Below, piece by piece: positions 1 through 11,985 of a stretch of DNA of 64,000 nucleotides. How positions within the stretch are numbered: position 1 is the first letter of the stretch; each line of letters opens with the position of its first letter. The position numbers and the translations under genes are program-made. The stretch is from Rheum nobile. Taxonomy: Eukaryota; Streptophyta; Magnoliopsida; Caryophyllales; Polygonaceae. The notes under the pieces are model-generated. The model saw only the letters and a program-made list of their open reading frames with translations, searched no databases and had not been told where the DNA came from. The stretch lies in the NCBI GenBank assembly GCA_027886185.1, contig WOAB01000142.1, positions 682,001 through 746,000 of the forward strand, written 5' to 3'.

Positions 1-649
1 TTCAAACCAAGGCTTCAATTGTCTAGCCAAAAACACCAAACAAAACAAAGAACTAAACTAAGAAAGGGAAAAACAATACTGAATGGAAAACTAGGTCTAA
101 CGTGATCCGAAGATGATGAATGAAGGCTGTGGAAATTAGGTTAAATAAATTTAACCTAAAGTCCAAGATCACAAACCTCATCTACAAGGAAATAAAATAT
201 AATATTCGAATTAAATAAAATAAAGAAAAGGAAAAAGAAAACAAAAGTTCGGAAATCTCCACGGGTTGTCTCCCGTGTGTGGCCGCGATCGCGGTTTGCT
301 CTCGAAGTGAACATATTAATTCCCGATTTAGCCGCGGGCGCGGCTAATTGGCCGCGGTCGCGGCCCGATAACCGCGGTCGCGGCCTTCTCTCTTCAACGT
401 CATTTTCTTCAGAAATTTGCCCCGGTCTTCTTATTGCCTCTTCCTTGTGGTTTCTTCATAGATCTTCAACGTTTCCTCAGGTGGTCAACTCCTCTTCCTC
501 TGGATGTCTCCAATTAGCTCCTCCAGACCACCAAAATCACACTTCTCCGCTCTAACTCCAGAATCTCCAATTGTGCTCTAAATCCAACCAAACGGCACCT
601 CAAACCTGGTAACAACCCCTAAAAATACACTATAAAATAGTGTCGATCA
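1..649 (-). mobile_element. S1: Athila-like LTR, right part (solo or full element unknown)
   Basis: The first ~70 bases are close to the reverse complement of 60000-60068 inside solo LTR S3, so this is the same LTR family in opposite orientation. Its sense 5' end is at 649 (TGATCGACACTATTTT on the minus strand), matching the TGATCAGCGCTACTTTG start of S3. The right target duplication would be CTTCC at 650-654; the left copy lies outside the window. It contains four CG-rich palindromes (283-294, 331-344, 350-363, 371-384). Whether it is solo or belongs to a full element cannot be told. It interrupts the 3' LTR of R0. Confidence 0.72.
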
Positions 650-932
650 CTTCCTCTGCCCGTTGATCGTTGTTGAGGCTCGTGGGGTTCTTGTACAAGT
701 GTTGTCTTTCCCTCGGCGCCGTCGTTGCTCCTCCTTCTCTGATCTCTTCGACCGCTGTTGCTTCTCCTTCTAATGTTTCCTCATGTGCTTCGGCGCAAAA
801 TCTCCTACTTTAGGCTCCGAGTTTTGCCTGGTCTTCCCGCTTCGTGGCTAAGTCAGGCGGTTAGTCGTAGGTTCCTCTCGTAGCTATCATGTGCTCATGT
901 CTGGATTCTGGAAATGTCTCTTTGCAGGGGTA
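650..932 (-). repeat. R0 3' LTR, inner part left of T1
   Basis: This stretch lies between S1 and T1. GGGTA at 928-932 is repeated at 11939-11943, so the two flanks were one sequence before T1 inserted. Read on the minus strand it continues the LTR that starts at 11968. I see no ORF in it. Assignment to an LTR rests on the polypurine-like tract next to 11968, because the partner LTR is outside the window. Confidence 0.55.
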
Positions 933-3338
933 TGTGATACCCCGTAATTTTGTAAGGTTATATTGGGAATTATGGAATTTTCTCGGGTACCCGTTGTGTA
1001 CGTCGGATTTAATTCAGGTAGCTTGAGACATTCTGTAATGTGCTCTGTATCTGTAATATTTTTCTTAGTGAAATAATATACAGACAAGGTGCCTTGGATT
1101 TTAATTGTCGTTCCCATACGATAATTGTTATCCCGGCTTAATGTCATGTTCGTTCAAAGCTGAACGGGCGAGAAAAAGGTGTCACGGCGACCGCCGTAAA
1201 GTCGCGGCGACCGCCGTCATGAGACCCAAGCACGGCGACCGCCGTAAAGTCACGGCGCCCGCCGTCCCAACGCTCGAGGAGGCAGCTGGTGTGTCATGCC
1301 ACGGCGACCACCGTAAATTACGGTACCCGCCGTAATGGCAGTCATCGTTGTCCGGCAGTCCTTGCCCGATGGTCGTCGGCGCGATTTCCGGCGAGCACCG
1401 AACTAGCTGTAGGCCCATCTTCTTCGTGCTCTAGACGCTTTGGCTATAAAAGGGGGTGTTGGGGGAGAGATTTGAGCCATCCAAAACACCGAACCTCTGC
1501 CAAAATTGCCTCTCGCCGGAGTTGTGCCTTCGCCGGAATTTTTGAAGGTCTCGCCGGTGTTGCTTTGGTGTGGTTCCTGAGTGCCTTTGTGAAGCTTTTG
1601 GTTAGCCTTGGAGGTTAGAAGCCAAAGCTAGTTGAAGGAGGCCGAACCGCTCGTGTTTTTGGGTGAGTTTTCTCTCGTTTCAGTCGGCCGTGTTCTTCAC
1701 GGCGACCGCCGTGTTCTTCACGGCGACCGCCGCCAAGAACAGCGACCGCCACCAGTGCCCAGAACGCCTTCGTGGCTTTGGCTTGGTCGGTTGTCGTCGT
1801 GGCGTCTTTCCTTTCGTGTTCTTTCGCCGTGTTTAGATTCATACTGTTTATGTCAGATCTAACTTAGGGTTCCTTTTATGGGTCGACTCGAAGGTCGTTG
1901 TGCTGTCAGAGCTATACCGTGTCGAGCCCGGAATCCAGTGACGTCTTTAGACTATTCTGCGGAGTAAGGCAAGTGGTGGTTCGCTCTTGCTCTTTCGTTC
2001 CATATTTACATTAATTATCAGTAGTTTATCTGAGTAATTAATTTGGAATGAATATTCTGTTTGTCTGGAAACGGTTTTGATAAACTGTTTTGAAAATCAT
2101 ATAATAGGTTGTATATCTGTTAGAACAACGCTATTATCTGTGATCGCCTTTCGGGCCATTATGTGGATTTATCCTGTAAATGTGGTGGTGCTGTAACTGT
2201 TTAGTTAGCACTGTTAGATAAGAACGTTACTTGGACTCTGTCCAGTCGTTTCTTTATAATCTGGTATCGGGATGGCTCGTCCCCATCTGGTACTATTCTA
2301 TGATCATGATCGGTCTCTTACACATGTGTGTAGAGACAAGACACTTAGCTGGTGTCACAAACCTTTCGGTATACGTCACTCTCGACGAAACGTATACTAA
2401 GATGTGTCGTCCCACTGGTGGGGTACACATGTAAAAGTCTATAACGTGATGTGTGTTTTTGAAACATAAATCAGATAAGTGCTACCTTGACGCACATAAT
2501 TAATACACCTTGGGCGAGTAGTGCAGCTAAGTTCAGTGCAGCTAGGAAAACTCGTCTCGACTTGAATGTAGTACGTTCTCTTTCCAATCTGGATTCGCTG
2601 TAGGCGATGAGGTTGGTCGTGAACCGAAGCATCTCAGTCAGTTTTAAATCATTGTTGAATGATTCTGTAATATTCCAGATTTGTCATTACTTCCTTAAAG
2701 ACTCATTTCCGTTGGAGTCTTCTTTCAAGTCGATTTCTGTGAAGATTTAGTCTTCCAGAATCTTCTCCTGTGCATACCTCTTGTTTATTCCAGTAGGAAT
2801 ATGATGGTTGACTACCGTTATCGGTTATTATCCGAGAAGCGATGAGTCTAACCTAATATGACTGCTTCGAACCAGTCTGCTTTATACCCTTGCTAGTCTA
2901 TTCATTTAGACTAACCAACCAATGTTTTCCCTTGCATGGTTGGCTGGTGTCATCCGTTTGATTCGGCACATCAGTTAAGAAGTAGCTCAGAAGATTAGAA
3001 GGACTATGGAGTCGGCGGTGGTTTTTGAATTTTTTAATTATTTCTTTAATCAGGTTATGATCCTTTGGACAATAACTCCGATTGTAACTTACTTTCTTAG
3101 TCTTCCGCTGTGTTTGGTTTAAACTATGTTTTGACCTATTCGGGATTGGGTTGTAATCCCGTAACTCTCATTTTCCTTGACAATGTTATGTTTTGGAATT
3201 TAATGCTTGATCTTTGTGTATCAATTGCATTTCATAAATTGTATTTATTTGGTAAAGCCTTGGGTGATCTCGGTAAGGAACACTGGGGTCACTGGCGGTA
3301 ATACCTTTCCAAAAGGGTTAAGTTTTGGGGGTGTTACA
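933..3338 (+). repeat. T1 5' LTR
   Basis: The LTR is 2,406 bp and starts TGTGATACCCCG. It holds a cluster of ACGGCGACCGCCGT inverted repeats (1184-1333 and 1699-1733), a TATA box (1444-1452), a block shared with T2 and T3 at 1968-1990, and a hairpin block at 2894-2974. ORFs in it are short and not conserved as proteins. Confidence 0.95.
1444..1452 (+). promoter_or_regulatory. TATA box of T1 LTR
   Basis: CTATAAAAG followed by a G-run. The same motif is at 10023-10031 in the 3' LTR and at 27365-27373 and 31387-31395 in the T3 LTRs. It lies between the two clusters of CG-rich inverted repeats, so transcription would start around 1475 and the second cluster (1699-1733) would be in the transcript. 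Confidence 0.7.
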
Positions 3339-3342
3339 GTTG

Positions 3343-3356
3343 TGGTATCAGAGCCA
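3343..3356 (+). other. T1 primer binding site (initiator tRNA-Met)
   Basis: TGGTATCAGAGCCA lies 4 bases after the LTR end. This is the usual plant Ty3/Ty1 primer site complementary to the 3' end of initiator tRNA-Met, where minus-strand DNA synthesis starts. Confidence 0.9.
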
Positions 3357-3548
3357 GGAGTTTTTAAAACGGGTTTGAGATTTTATAAATCAATTATCCG
3401 TTTTTGAAAATGCTTTAAGAGGGCTCTGAATTTTCATTCTGAAAAGAATTTAAAAACACCGTTCATAGTCGTGTCTTCTTTATAGTCTGATATAGTAAGC
3501 TTGCTTCTATGTCTAGAAAGACTAATTCCTTCCTTATTGTTCGATAGG

Positions 3549-4463
3549 ATGGGTGTCTACTTTTCTATTGGTAGGGGGTCGGAAGACGCCAAGTCGAATC
3601 AGCCGAGGCTAGATTTTCCGTTACCTCAGCGATGTTTCGAGGTTGGAGGCCCGAGTAGCCCACCCGAAGACGTCAAGCACGTTCTCCCCGAGTCAGTTGT
3701 CCTTGTAGCCAGGAATGCTATGGTCCCTAGACCTGCACCTGTGCCGCCACCAAGGGTGGAGGGAGTACAAGAATGAGAGCAGGAAGACGAGTTGTCAAGG
3801 TATGAACAAGGGGTTTACCAAGACGACTTTCTGTTGGGACCAATTCCCGAGGAGATCGAGTACGAGGACGAGGAAGAGGAGATGCTTGAGCAAGATCCTG
3901 TCGAGGACGAGGAGATGATCGAGGATGAGGATCCCATCGAGGATGATCCCGAGGATGAGGATCTCATCGAGGATGATCCCGAGGATGAGGATCCCATAGA
4001 GGATGATCCAGAAGAGGATCCAGAGTTGGACCTTGGAGGGCAGAATCAGGAGCCCGGTACAGGATTGTCACCAGTGCCAGAGTACGCACCCATGTCAGAA
4101 GCTGATTGGGAGGCACTGTATACCGAGTACGGTATTGGGAGAAGTGACAGGGAATCTCAGCCTATCCCTACTCCAAGGAGATAGAGGTCGAAATCCGAGC
4201 TGTAGGAGATTCTCCGCCAGAGCGAGGCAATCTCCGCAGAACAGCAGCGTCAGAGGGATGAGTTGACCGCCAGTACTCAGAGGAGGGCTGGAATAGGAGG
4301 ACCAATCATGAACGACCCATACTTTACCATGACTGAGCTAGGACTATGTGCTTCAGGGTCAAGCAGGGTGCGAAACCCATCGCCAGAGCTCGATGGTGAG
4401 CCTAGCCCGAAGAGACCATGCACGAGTAGCCAGTCGTATGAGAGACGTTTTGGAACGCCTTGA
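3549..4463 (+). pseudogene. T1 pre-gag acidic ORF, broken
   Basis: One frame runs from ATG 3549 to a stop at 4463, about 305 codons, with in-frame stops at 3774 (TGA), 4182 (TAG) and 4201 (TAG). It is not the gag frame. The middle is strongly acidic, with a 30-bp tandem repeat (about 3921-4019) encoding DEDPIEDDPE-like units. The last part holds a Q/R-rich stretch and a PSPKRP motif. I do not recognise the protein. Composition and frame continuity across the stops suggest it was coding, expressed from the LTR transcript upstream of gag. T3 has lost this region. An alternative is a repeat-rich leader that happens to stay open. Confidence 0.55.
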
Positions 4464-4753
4464 GGAGGAGTGGCGTTGCCTATCGTAGTAGTTTCGTTTC
4501 TTAGTATTTCAAGTTGTACTTTGTGTAATATTTCAGTATTGCGGCAAGTACTCTGAGAAACACTTATATCTTCGAGCAGTGTTGTCCTAACGCTCGAATG
4601 ATAAACTTATGCGTAACTTGTATAAGAATTTGAAGGTTCATCTATAAAATACCAAGTTGATCTATTCTGAGTAATTTATTTACGTTGGTATATTGCATAA
4701 GTATATTGCATAATATTAATGTATTGAATGCTTGGAATTTGATCGGTAAATAG

Positions 4754-5977
4754 ATGGTGAACCCAAGAAGCACGAGGAATTCGACTCGAGCCGGTGCTGG
4801 GACTAGCCAAAACCCCAGACCAGCAGGAAGAAGTGTTCAGGATGAACACGAGTCTGAGTCTCGCGTCCAGCAGAGGCGTGAAGGTCAGGATCAGACCCAG
4901 GCGCCGACGCTGTTTGACGCCGTAACTGTTGAGGCGATCCGAGGGATCGTGATGCAGGCTATTACAGATGTCTTAAGACCAAGTGCGCCTCAAGCACAAG
5001 AAGTGTCTATTCATGCAGCGGTTCCTGATGTTGTGGAACCCAAAAACCCTGTGATTCAGGAGACTGCCGTTAGGGCGAGGGACAGCTATGGTCGCGCTCT
5101 TAAGACCATTACTTCCATGAGACCCGACTGCTATAACGGGAAAGGGGAGCCAGTGGCAGTGACTCATTGGTTCTCCCATATGGAGAGGCTGTTCAGGAAC
5201 GTGGAGTGTACGGAGGCCGAGAAGGTCCATATCGCGTCTCTTCAGCTGAAGGAGGAGGCTAGCGAGTGGTGGGAGAGCACTGGTTTGGCTGAGAGCCCAG
5301 TGTTGACTTGGTCGATGTTCAAGACCAAGATGGTTGATCGCTTTTTCTCTCGTGCTATGAGAGAGGAGAAGCATAAAGAGTTCTTGTACCCTCAGACTGA
5401 TGGTCTGAGAGTGACCGAGTTGGCATCTAAGTTCAACCATCTTCTACAGTACGCCACTGCCGAGATCACCAGCGAGGCTCAAAAGATCTGGTACTTCCAC
5501 GAGTGGATGAACCCGGATATCAAGCCATTAATGGTGTACCACACATGCTCTACCTTGGAGCAGTATGTGGATTGTGCCTATAAGCTGGAGGTAACTCTCG
5601 AGGAGTCGACCAAGAGGCGCAACCGACAGAAGTCGATGCAGAATCAGAACCAGGGAGGTGGTTTTAAGCGCCCTGCGCCACCGTCTAACTTCGCCAAGTC
5701 CGGCCGAGCTAAGGCGGAGATGACGCAAGGGGGATCGACTCAGCAATCAGGGCATACCAGGAGTTCAGTTCAGTGTTATAACTGCGGTACTGCTGGGCAC
5801 AAGAGCACTGAGTGTCAGAAGGAGAGGAGGCCATGCTTTGGGTGTGGACGTGATGGTCATCTGCAAAAGTTCTGCAAGCAGGGGAAGCAGAAGGGAGTAG
5901 AGTCGCATCAAGGGTCAGTTCATCAGAGCAACCGACCTAGGTTTAAGCCTGCCGAGACTCCTAGCCCTTCAGTGTAG
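4754..5977 (+). pseudogene. gag: T1 gag (capsid and nucleocapsid)
   Basis: The 407-codon segment starts at ATG 4754, a start also used in T3 (MVN...). It has a retrotransposon gag (capsid) domain at residues ~130-240, including EASEWWESTG and FFSRAMREEKHKEF. Two CX2CX4HX4C zinc knuckles follow: CYNCGTAGHKSTEC and CFGCGRDGHLQKFC. It forms the particle and binds element RNA. The TAG at 5975 is where T3 has CAG, so it is a C-to-T nonsense change. Beyond it the frame continues straight into the protease. Confidence 0.92.
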
Positions 5978-8900
5978 ACGACTGCTCAGAACAGGGGAAA
6001 GGCCCCAGTTGTTTCTGGAAGTCAGGGCCAACGCTTGTACGAGATGCGTGAGACAGATGGACCCAACGCTCCGATTGCTCAAGGTACTCTATACCTTCAC
6101 TCTACTTCAGTGTGCATTCTGTTTGATTCTGGTGCTACGCATTCCTTTATTTCGGATAGCTGTGTTAGTAAGTTAGACTTAGTGTGCAATGATTCGTGCG
6201 ACCCTTTCGTCGTCAATCTTCCTAATGGAAAACGTTTGGTGGGAACCAAACATTTGTCCGACTTTCCGATTACCATTTAGGGTAAGGAATTCGAGGCAGA
6301 TTTAATCTGCATAGCCATGGCTCCATACGACATTATTCTCGGTATGGATTGGCTGACGCATCACAAGGCGGTGATCGACTTCAGTTCAAGAACGGTGACG
6401 GTGTCATCCGGGGGCCAATTCGTGTGCAAGTTCAAATGTCGAAATGACGCTGATAACGGCAAGCTGATCAATGCGATGGCTGCGTTTAAGCTATTACGAC
6501 AAGGATGTATCAGGTACCTTTGCTACTTGGATTCGCCCGAGAGGGATGGACCTGAGGTTCTTGATATTCCTGTAGTTAGGGAATTTTCGGATGTCTTTCC
6601 GGAAGAAATTCCTGGATTACCCCCGAATCGTGACGTAGAGTTTTCAATTGATCTCGAGCCTGGTACGGCACCGATTTCCAAATCACCGTATCGGATGGCT
6701 CCGGCTGAGATGCAAGAATTGAAGAGTCAACTTGAAGATCTTCTTGACAAAGGTTATGTCAGGCCGAGTGCATCGCCGTGGGGTGCCCCGGTTTTATTCG
6801 TCAAAAAGAAGGACGGATCGTTCCGACTTTGTATCGACTATCGAGAGTTGAACAAGGTGACGATCAAGAACAAGTATCATTTGCCTAGGATTGATGACTT
6901 GTTGGACCAATTGCAGGGAGCAAAGGTTTTCTCCAAGATCGACTTAAGATCTGGATATCATCAATTCAGGATTCGTGAGCAGGACATTCCTAGAACTGCG
7001 TTTAGGACTAGATATGGTCATTACGAGTTCGTAGTGATGTCTTTTGGGCTTACAAATGCTCCAGCTGTCTTTATGGATTTGATGAACCGATGTTTTCACC
7101 AGTACTTGGATAAGTTCGTGGTAGTTTTCATCGACGACATTCTGATCTACTCTCCGAGTGAAGAAGTCCACGAGGAACATCTACGGATTTCCTTGTCGAT
7201 TCTTAGACAACATCAGCTTTATGCTAAATTGTCTAAATGTGAATTCTGGATGAAGGAAGTGGCTTTCTTAGGCCACGTGATCAATAAAAATGGGGTTATG
7301 GTTGATCCCCAAAAGATTGAAGCTGTGGCTAAGTGGACACAGCCCCAGAGCGTGAAAGAGGTGCGCAGTTTTCTTGGACTTGCCGGGTATTATAGAAGGT
7401 TCGTAGAAGGATTTTCAAAGATCGCTCTACCTATGACCAATCTACTCCGCAAAGTCCACAAGAAGTTTGTCTGGAATGACAAGTGCGAGGTCAGTTTCCA
7501 GGAGTTGAAGCGACGGTTGACCTCGGCACCCGTGTTAGTACTCCCAGAGGGGAATGACGATTATGTGGTCTATAGTGATGCTTCCAATTGTGGTCTTGGT
7601 TGTGTTTTGATGCAAAGAGGCAAAGTCATTGCTTACGCATCTAGACAACTCAAGACTTACGAAGAAAACTATCCGACCCACGATCTTGAGTTAGCAACGG
7701 TTGTCTTTGCGCTGAAGATTTGGAGGCATTACCTCTACGGTATAAGATGCCAAGTCTTCACTGACCACAAAAGTCTCAAGTATATATTTACTCAGAAGGA
7801 GTTAAATATGAGACAACGCCGCTGGCTAGAGTTGCTCAAGGACTACGACATGGAGTTGTTGTATCATCCGGGCAAGGCTAATGTAGTAGCTGGTGCGCTA
7901 AGCCGGAAGACAACGCACGAGACTGTGGTTGCGTTGCTTACTGCTCAGACCAAGCTAAACCAAGAGTCATGCGACATTGAAGTCTTGTATGACCAGCGTA
8001 GAGGGTACCTGAGTATGATGGAAATTCAGGCTACACTGCTGGATCAAATCAAAGAAAAGCAAGTCGATGACATCATCTTGGTAAAGTTAAGCAGTGAAGT
8101 GATGGATGGGAAAGCTCCCAGTTTTGTGGTTCAGGATGATGGATCACTTTGGTTTCAGGATCGGATCTGTGTGCCTGACACAGAAGGTCTTTTTCAGTTG
8201 GTGATGAGAGAAGCTCATTCATCTGCTTATTCTGTGCATCCTAGCTCTAGCAAGATGTACAAGGATCTCAGGAAGAAGTTTTGGTGGCCAAACATGAAGT
8301 GGGACGTAGCAGACTTTGTGGCAAAGTGCTTAACTTGCCAGAAGGTCAAGATCGAACACCGCAGACCAGGTGGTGATATGCTACCTCTTCCCGTGCCAGA
8401 ATGGAAATGGGAGGACATTTCCATGGACTTCGTCACTGGGCTACCCAAGACTCGAGGTCAGAGAGATGCTATCTGGGTAATTGTGGATAGGCTTACGAAG
8501 AGTGCTCATTTTATAGCCATCAAGACCACATGGGAAACCCAGAAGCTAGCCGAAGTTTACCAGAAGGAGATTGTCCGCTTACATGGCATTCCTAAGACCA
8601 TTGTATCGGACCGAGATGGACGTTTCATGTCAAGATTCTGGAAGGAACTTCATAAGGCTATGGGAACCGAGTTGAGGTTCAGTACAACGTTTCATCCTCA
8701 GACAGATGGCCAGTCTGAAAGGACCATCCAGACTCTGGAGGATATGCTTAGAGCTTGTGTGCTCGATCGTCCGACTAGCTGGGAGGACAGCTTGAGTCTG
8801 ATTGAGTTCACGTACAACAATAGCTAGCATGCTACAATCAAGATGGCTCCGTTTGAAGCTTTGTATGGTCGCAGATGCAGATCTCCGATTTGTTGGGACG

Positions 8901-9475
8901 ATAATGCCGACAAAATTCTGCTTGGACCAGAGTTGGTCGAAAGGACGGCTTCAGATATTGCTTTGATTAGACAAAGAATGTTGACCGCTCAGAGTCGACA
9001 GAAGTCCTACGCAGATTGGAAGCGCAGGACTGTCGAGTCCGAGGTCGGTGACAAGGTTTTTGTCAATGTGTCGCCTTCCAAAGGAGTTTTCAGATTTGGT
9101 AAGCGTGGGAAGCTTAACCCTCGCTACGTGGGACCATTCGAGATTCTGGATAGAGTGGGATCTCTAGAGTACCGTTTGGCGTTGCCACCATCGGCTCACC
9201 CGGTGCATAATGTGTTCCACGTGTCTTTACTCAGAAAGTATGTACCAGATGAGTCTCATGTACTTAGCTACGAGGACATCGAGATCCAAGCTAATGGTAC
9301 TTATGAAGAGTTGCCCGTGCGCATTTTGGAGCGTCGGGAGAAGCATTTGCGCAACAAGATCGTACCTTTGGTACGAGTGCTATGGTCCAAGTCAGGGACC
9401 GAAGAAGTTACTTGGGAGACGTGGGAAACCGAGTCAGATATGCTCAGGCGTTTTCCCGAGTTATTCTCGACCTAA
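5978..9475 (+). pseudogene. pol: T1 pol: protease, RT, RNase H, integrase with chromodomain-like tail
   Basis: The frame is continuous with gag and broken by TAG at 6278 and 8825. Protease active-site motif is LFDSGATHSF (about 6119-6150). RT has FIDDILIY near 7129. RNase H starts at VYSDASNCGLG. The integrase zinc region has paired His and CLTCQ, and its core shows all three acidic residues (SMDFVTG, VSDRDGR, DGQSERT). The tail includes HPVHNVFHVSLLRKY and a WETWETESDMLRRFPELF end, typical of the chromodomain-like module of Tekay/Del elements, thought to direct insertion into heterochromatin. T3 has CAG at the site of the 6278 TAG. Confidence 0.93.
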
Positions 9476-9511
9476 GTTTCGGGGTCGAAACTTCTTGTAA
9501 GGGGGAGGAGA
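9475..9511 (+). other. T1 pre-PPT hairpin and polypurine tract
   Basis: AGTTTCGGGGTCGAAACT (9475-9492) is a perfect inverted repeat (AGTTTCG/CGAAACT) overlapping the pol stop codon. It is followed by the polypurine tract AAGGGGGAGGAGA directly before the LTR. The tract primes plus-strand DNA. The hairpin recurs at the same place in T2 and T3. Confidence 0.8.
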
Positions 9512-11938
9512 TGTGATACCCCATAATTTTGTAAGGTTATATTGGGAATTATGGAATTTTCCCGGGTACCCGTTGTGTACGTCGGATTTAATTCAGGTAG
9601 CTTGAGACATTCTATAATGTGCTATGTATCTGTAATATTTTTCTCAGTGAAATAATATACAGACAAGGTGCCTTGGATTTTAATTGTCGTTCGCATACGA
9701 TAATTGTTATCCCGGCTTAATGTCATGTTCGTTCAAAGCTGAACGAGCGGGAAAAAGGTGTCACGGCGACCGCCGTAAAGTCGCGGCGACCGCCGTCGTG
9801 AGACCCAAGCACGGCGACCGCCGTAAAGTCACGACGCCCGCCGTCCCAACGCTCGAGGAGGCAGCTGGTGTGTCATGCCACGGCGACCGCCGTAAATTAC
9901 GGCGCCCGCCGTAATGGCAGTCATCGTTGTCCGGCAGTCCTTGCCCGATGGTCGTCGGCGCGATTTCCGGCGAGCGCCAAACTAGCTGTAGGCCCATCTT
10001 CTTCGTGCTCCAGACGCTTTGGCTATAAAAGGGGGTGTTGGGGGAGAGATTTGAGCCATCCCAAACACCGAACCTCTGCCAAAATTGCCTCTCGCCGGAG
10101 TTGTGCCTTCGCCGGAATTTTTGAAGGTCTCGTCGGTGTTGCTTTGGTGTGGTTCCTGAGTGCCTTTGTGAAGCTTTTGGTTAGCCTTGGAGGTTAGAAG
10201 CCAAAGCTAGTCGAAGGAGGCCGAACCGCTCGTGTTTTTGGGTGAGTTTTCTCTCGTTTCAGTCGGCCGTGTTCTTCACGGCGACTGCCGTGTTCTTCAC
10301 GGCGACCGCCGTGATGAATACGGCGACCGCCGCCAAGAACAGCGACCGCCGCCAGTGCCCAGAATGCCTTCGTGGCTTTGGCTTGGTCGGTTGTCGTCGT
10401 GGCGTCTTTCCTTTCGTGTTCTTTCGCCGTGTTTAGATTCATACTGTTTATGTCGGATCTAACTTAGGGTTCCTTTTATGGGTCGACTCGAAGGTCGTTG
10501 TGCTGTCAGAGCTATACCGTGTCGAGCCCGGAATCCAGTGACGTCTTTAGACTATTCTGCGGAGTAAGGCAAGTGGCGGTTCGCTCTTGCTCTTTCGTTC
10601 CATATTTACATTAATTATCAGTAGTTTATCTGAGTAATTAATTTGGAATGAATATTCTGTTTGTCTGGAAACGGTTTTGATAAACTGTTTTGAAAATCAT
10701 ATAATAGGTTGTATATCTGTTAGAACAACGCTATTATCTGTGATCGCGTTTTGGACCTTTATGTGGATTTATCCTGTAAATGTGGTGGTGCTGTAATTGT
10801 TTAGTTAGCAATGTTAGATAGGAACGTTACTCGGACTCTGTCCAGTCGTTTCTTTATAATCTGGTATCGGGATGGCTCGTCCTCATCTGGTACTATTCTA
10901 TAATCATGATCGGTCTCTTACACATGTGTGTAGAGACAGGACACTTAACTGGTGTCACAAACCTTTCGGTATACGTCACTCTCGACGAAACGTATACTAA
11001 GATGTGTCGTCCCATTGGTGGGGTACACATGTAAAAGTCTATAACGTGATGTGTGTTTTTGAAACATAAATCAGATAAGTGCTACCTTGACGCACATAAT
11101 TAATACACCTTGGGCGAGTAGTGCAGCTAAGTTCAGTGTAGCTAGGAAAACTCGTCTCGACTTGAATGTAGTACGTTCTCTTTCCAATCTGGATTCGCTG
11201 TAGGCGATGAGGTTGGTCGTGAACCGAAGCATCTCAGTCAGTTTTAAATCATTGTTGAATGATTCTGTAATATTCCAGATTTGTCATTACTTCCTTAAAG
11301 ACTCATTTCCGTTGGAGTCTTCTTTCCAGTCGATTTCTGTGAAGATTTAGTCTTCCAGAATCTTCTCTTGTGCATACCTCTTGTTTATTCCAGTAGGAAT
11401 ATGATGGTTGACTACCGTTATCGGTTATTATCCGAGAAGCGATGAGTCTAACCTAATATGACTGCTTCGAACCAGTCTGCTTTATACCCTTGCTAGTCTA
11501 TTCATTTAGACTAACCAACCAATGTTTTCCCTTGCATGGTTGGCTGGTGTCATCCGTTTGATTCGGCACATCAGTTAAGAAGTAGCTCAGAAGATTAGAA
11601 GGACTATGGAGTCGGCGGTGGTTTTTGAATGTTTTAATTATTTCTTTAATCAGGTTATGATCCTTTGGACAATAACTCCGATTGTAACTTACTTTCTTAG
11701 TCTTCCGATGTGTTTGGTTTAAACTATGTTTTGACCTATTCGGGATTGGGTTGTAATCCCGTAACTCTCATTTTCCTTGACAATGTTATGTTTTGGAATT
11801 TAATTCTTGATCTTTGTGTATCAATTGCATTTCATAAATTGTATTTATTTGGTAAAGCCTTGGGTGATCTCGGTAAGGAACACTGGGGTCACTGGCGGTA
11901 ATACCTTTCCAAAAGGGTTAAGTTTTGGGGGTGTTACA
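9512..11938 (+). repeat. T1 3' LTR
   Basis: The LTR is 2,427 bp, TGTGATACCCC to GGTGTTACA, collinear with the 5' LTR. It has one more ACGGCG-type unit near 10306-10333. Its hairpin block is at 11494-11574 and its TATA box at 10023-10031. Confidence 0.95.
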
Positions 11939-11985
11939 GGGTATTGCTTCCCGATTCTAACTCCCACAACCAGCCCCCAAGCTCT
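11939..11985 (-). repeat. R0 3' LTR start and polypurine-like tract
   Basis: On the minus strand GCTTGGGGGCTGGT is followed by TGTGGGAGTTAG at 11968. R1 and R2 have CTTGGGGCTAT directly before their TGTT LTR starts, so this is read as the same kind of junction. The first five bases (11939-11943) are the T1 target duplication. Confidence 0.6.

Larger units (their letters stand above)
933..11938 (+). mobile_element. T1: complete Tekay/Del-type Ty3/gypsy chromovirus
   Basis: The element is 11,006 bp with LTRs 933-3338 and 9512-11938, both TGTGATACCCC to GGTGTTACA, and a perfect 5-bp target duplication GGGTA (928-932, 11939-11943). Order: LTR, iMet primer site, acidic pre-gag ORF, gag, protease, RT, RNase H, integrase with chromodomain-like tail, polypurine tract, LTR. 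Gag and pol share one frame (4754-9475), broken by three TAG codons. The LTRs differ mainly by scattered substitutions and one extra ACGGCGACCGCCGT unit in the 3' copy, which suggests a fairly recent insertion. Confidence 0.95.

Noticed and set aside
1184..1333. Possible CRISPR-like array of short repeats
   Set aside because: Spacing is irregular, units are inverted repeats, and the setting is a plant LTR.
1105..1862. Several short ORFs on both strands rich in Arg/Ala in the T1 LTR
   Set aside because: Product of the CG-rich inverted repeats; not conserved beyond DNA similarity between the two LTRs.
3815..3997. Minus-strand Ser/Gly-rich ORF
   Set aside because: Antisense shadow of the Asp/Glu repeat in the pre-gag ORF.
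4973..5440. 155-codon minus-strand ORF opposite T1 gag
   Set aside because: Shadow of gag, which has clear capsid and zinc motifs on the plus strand.
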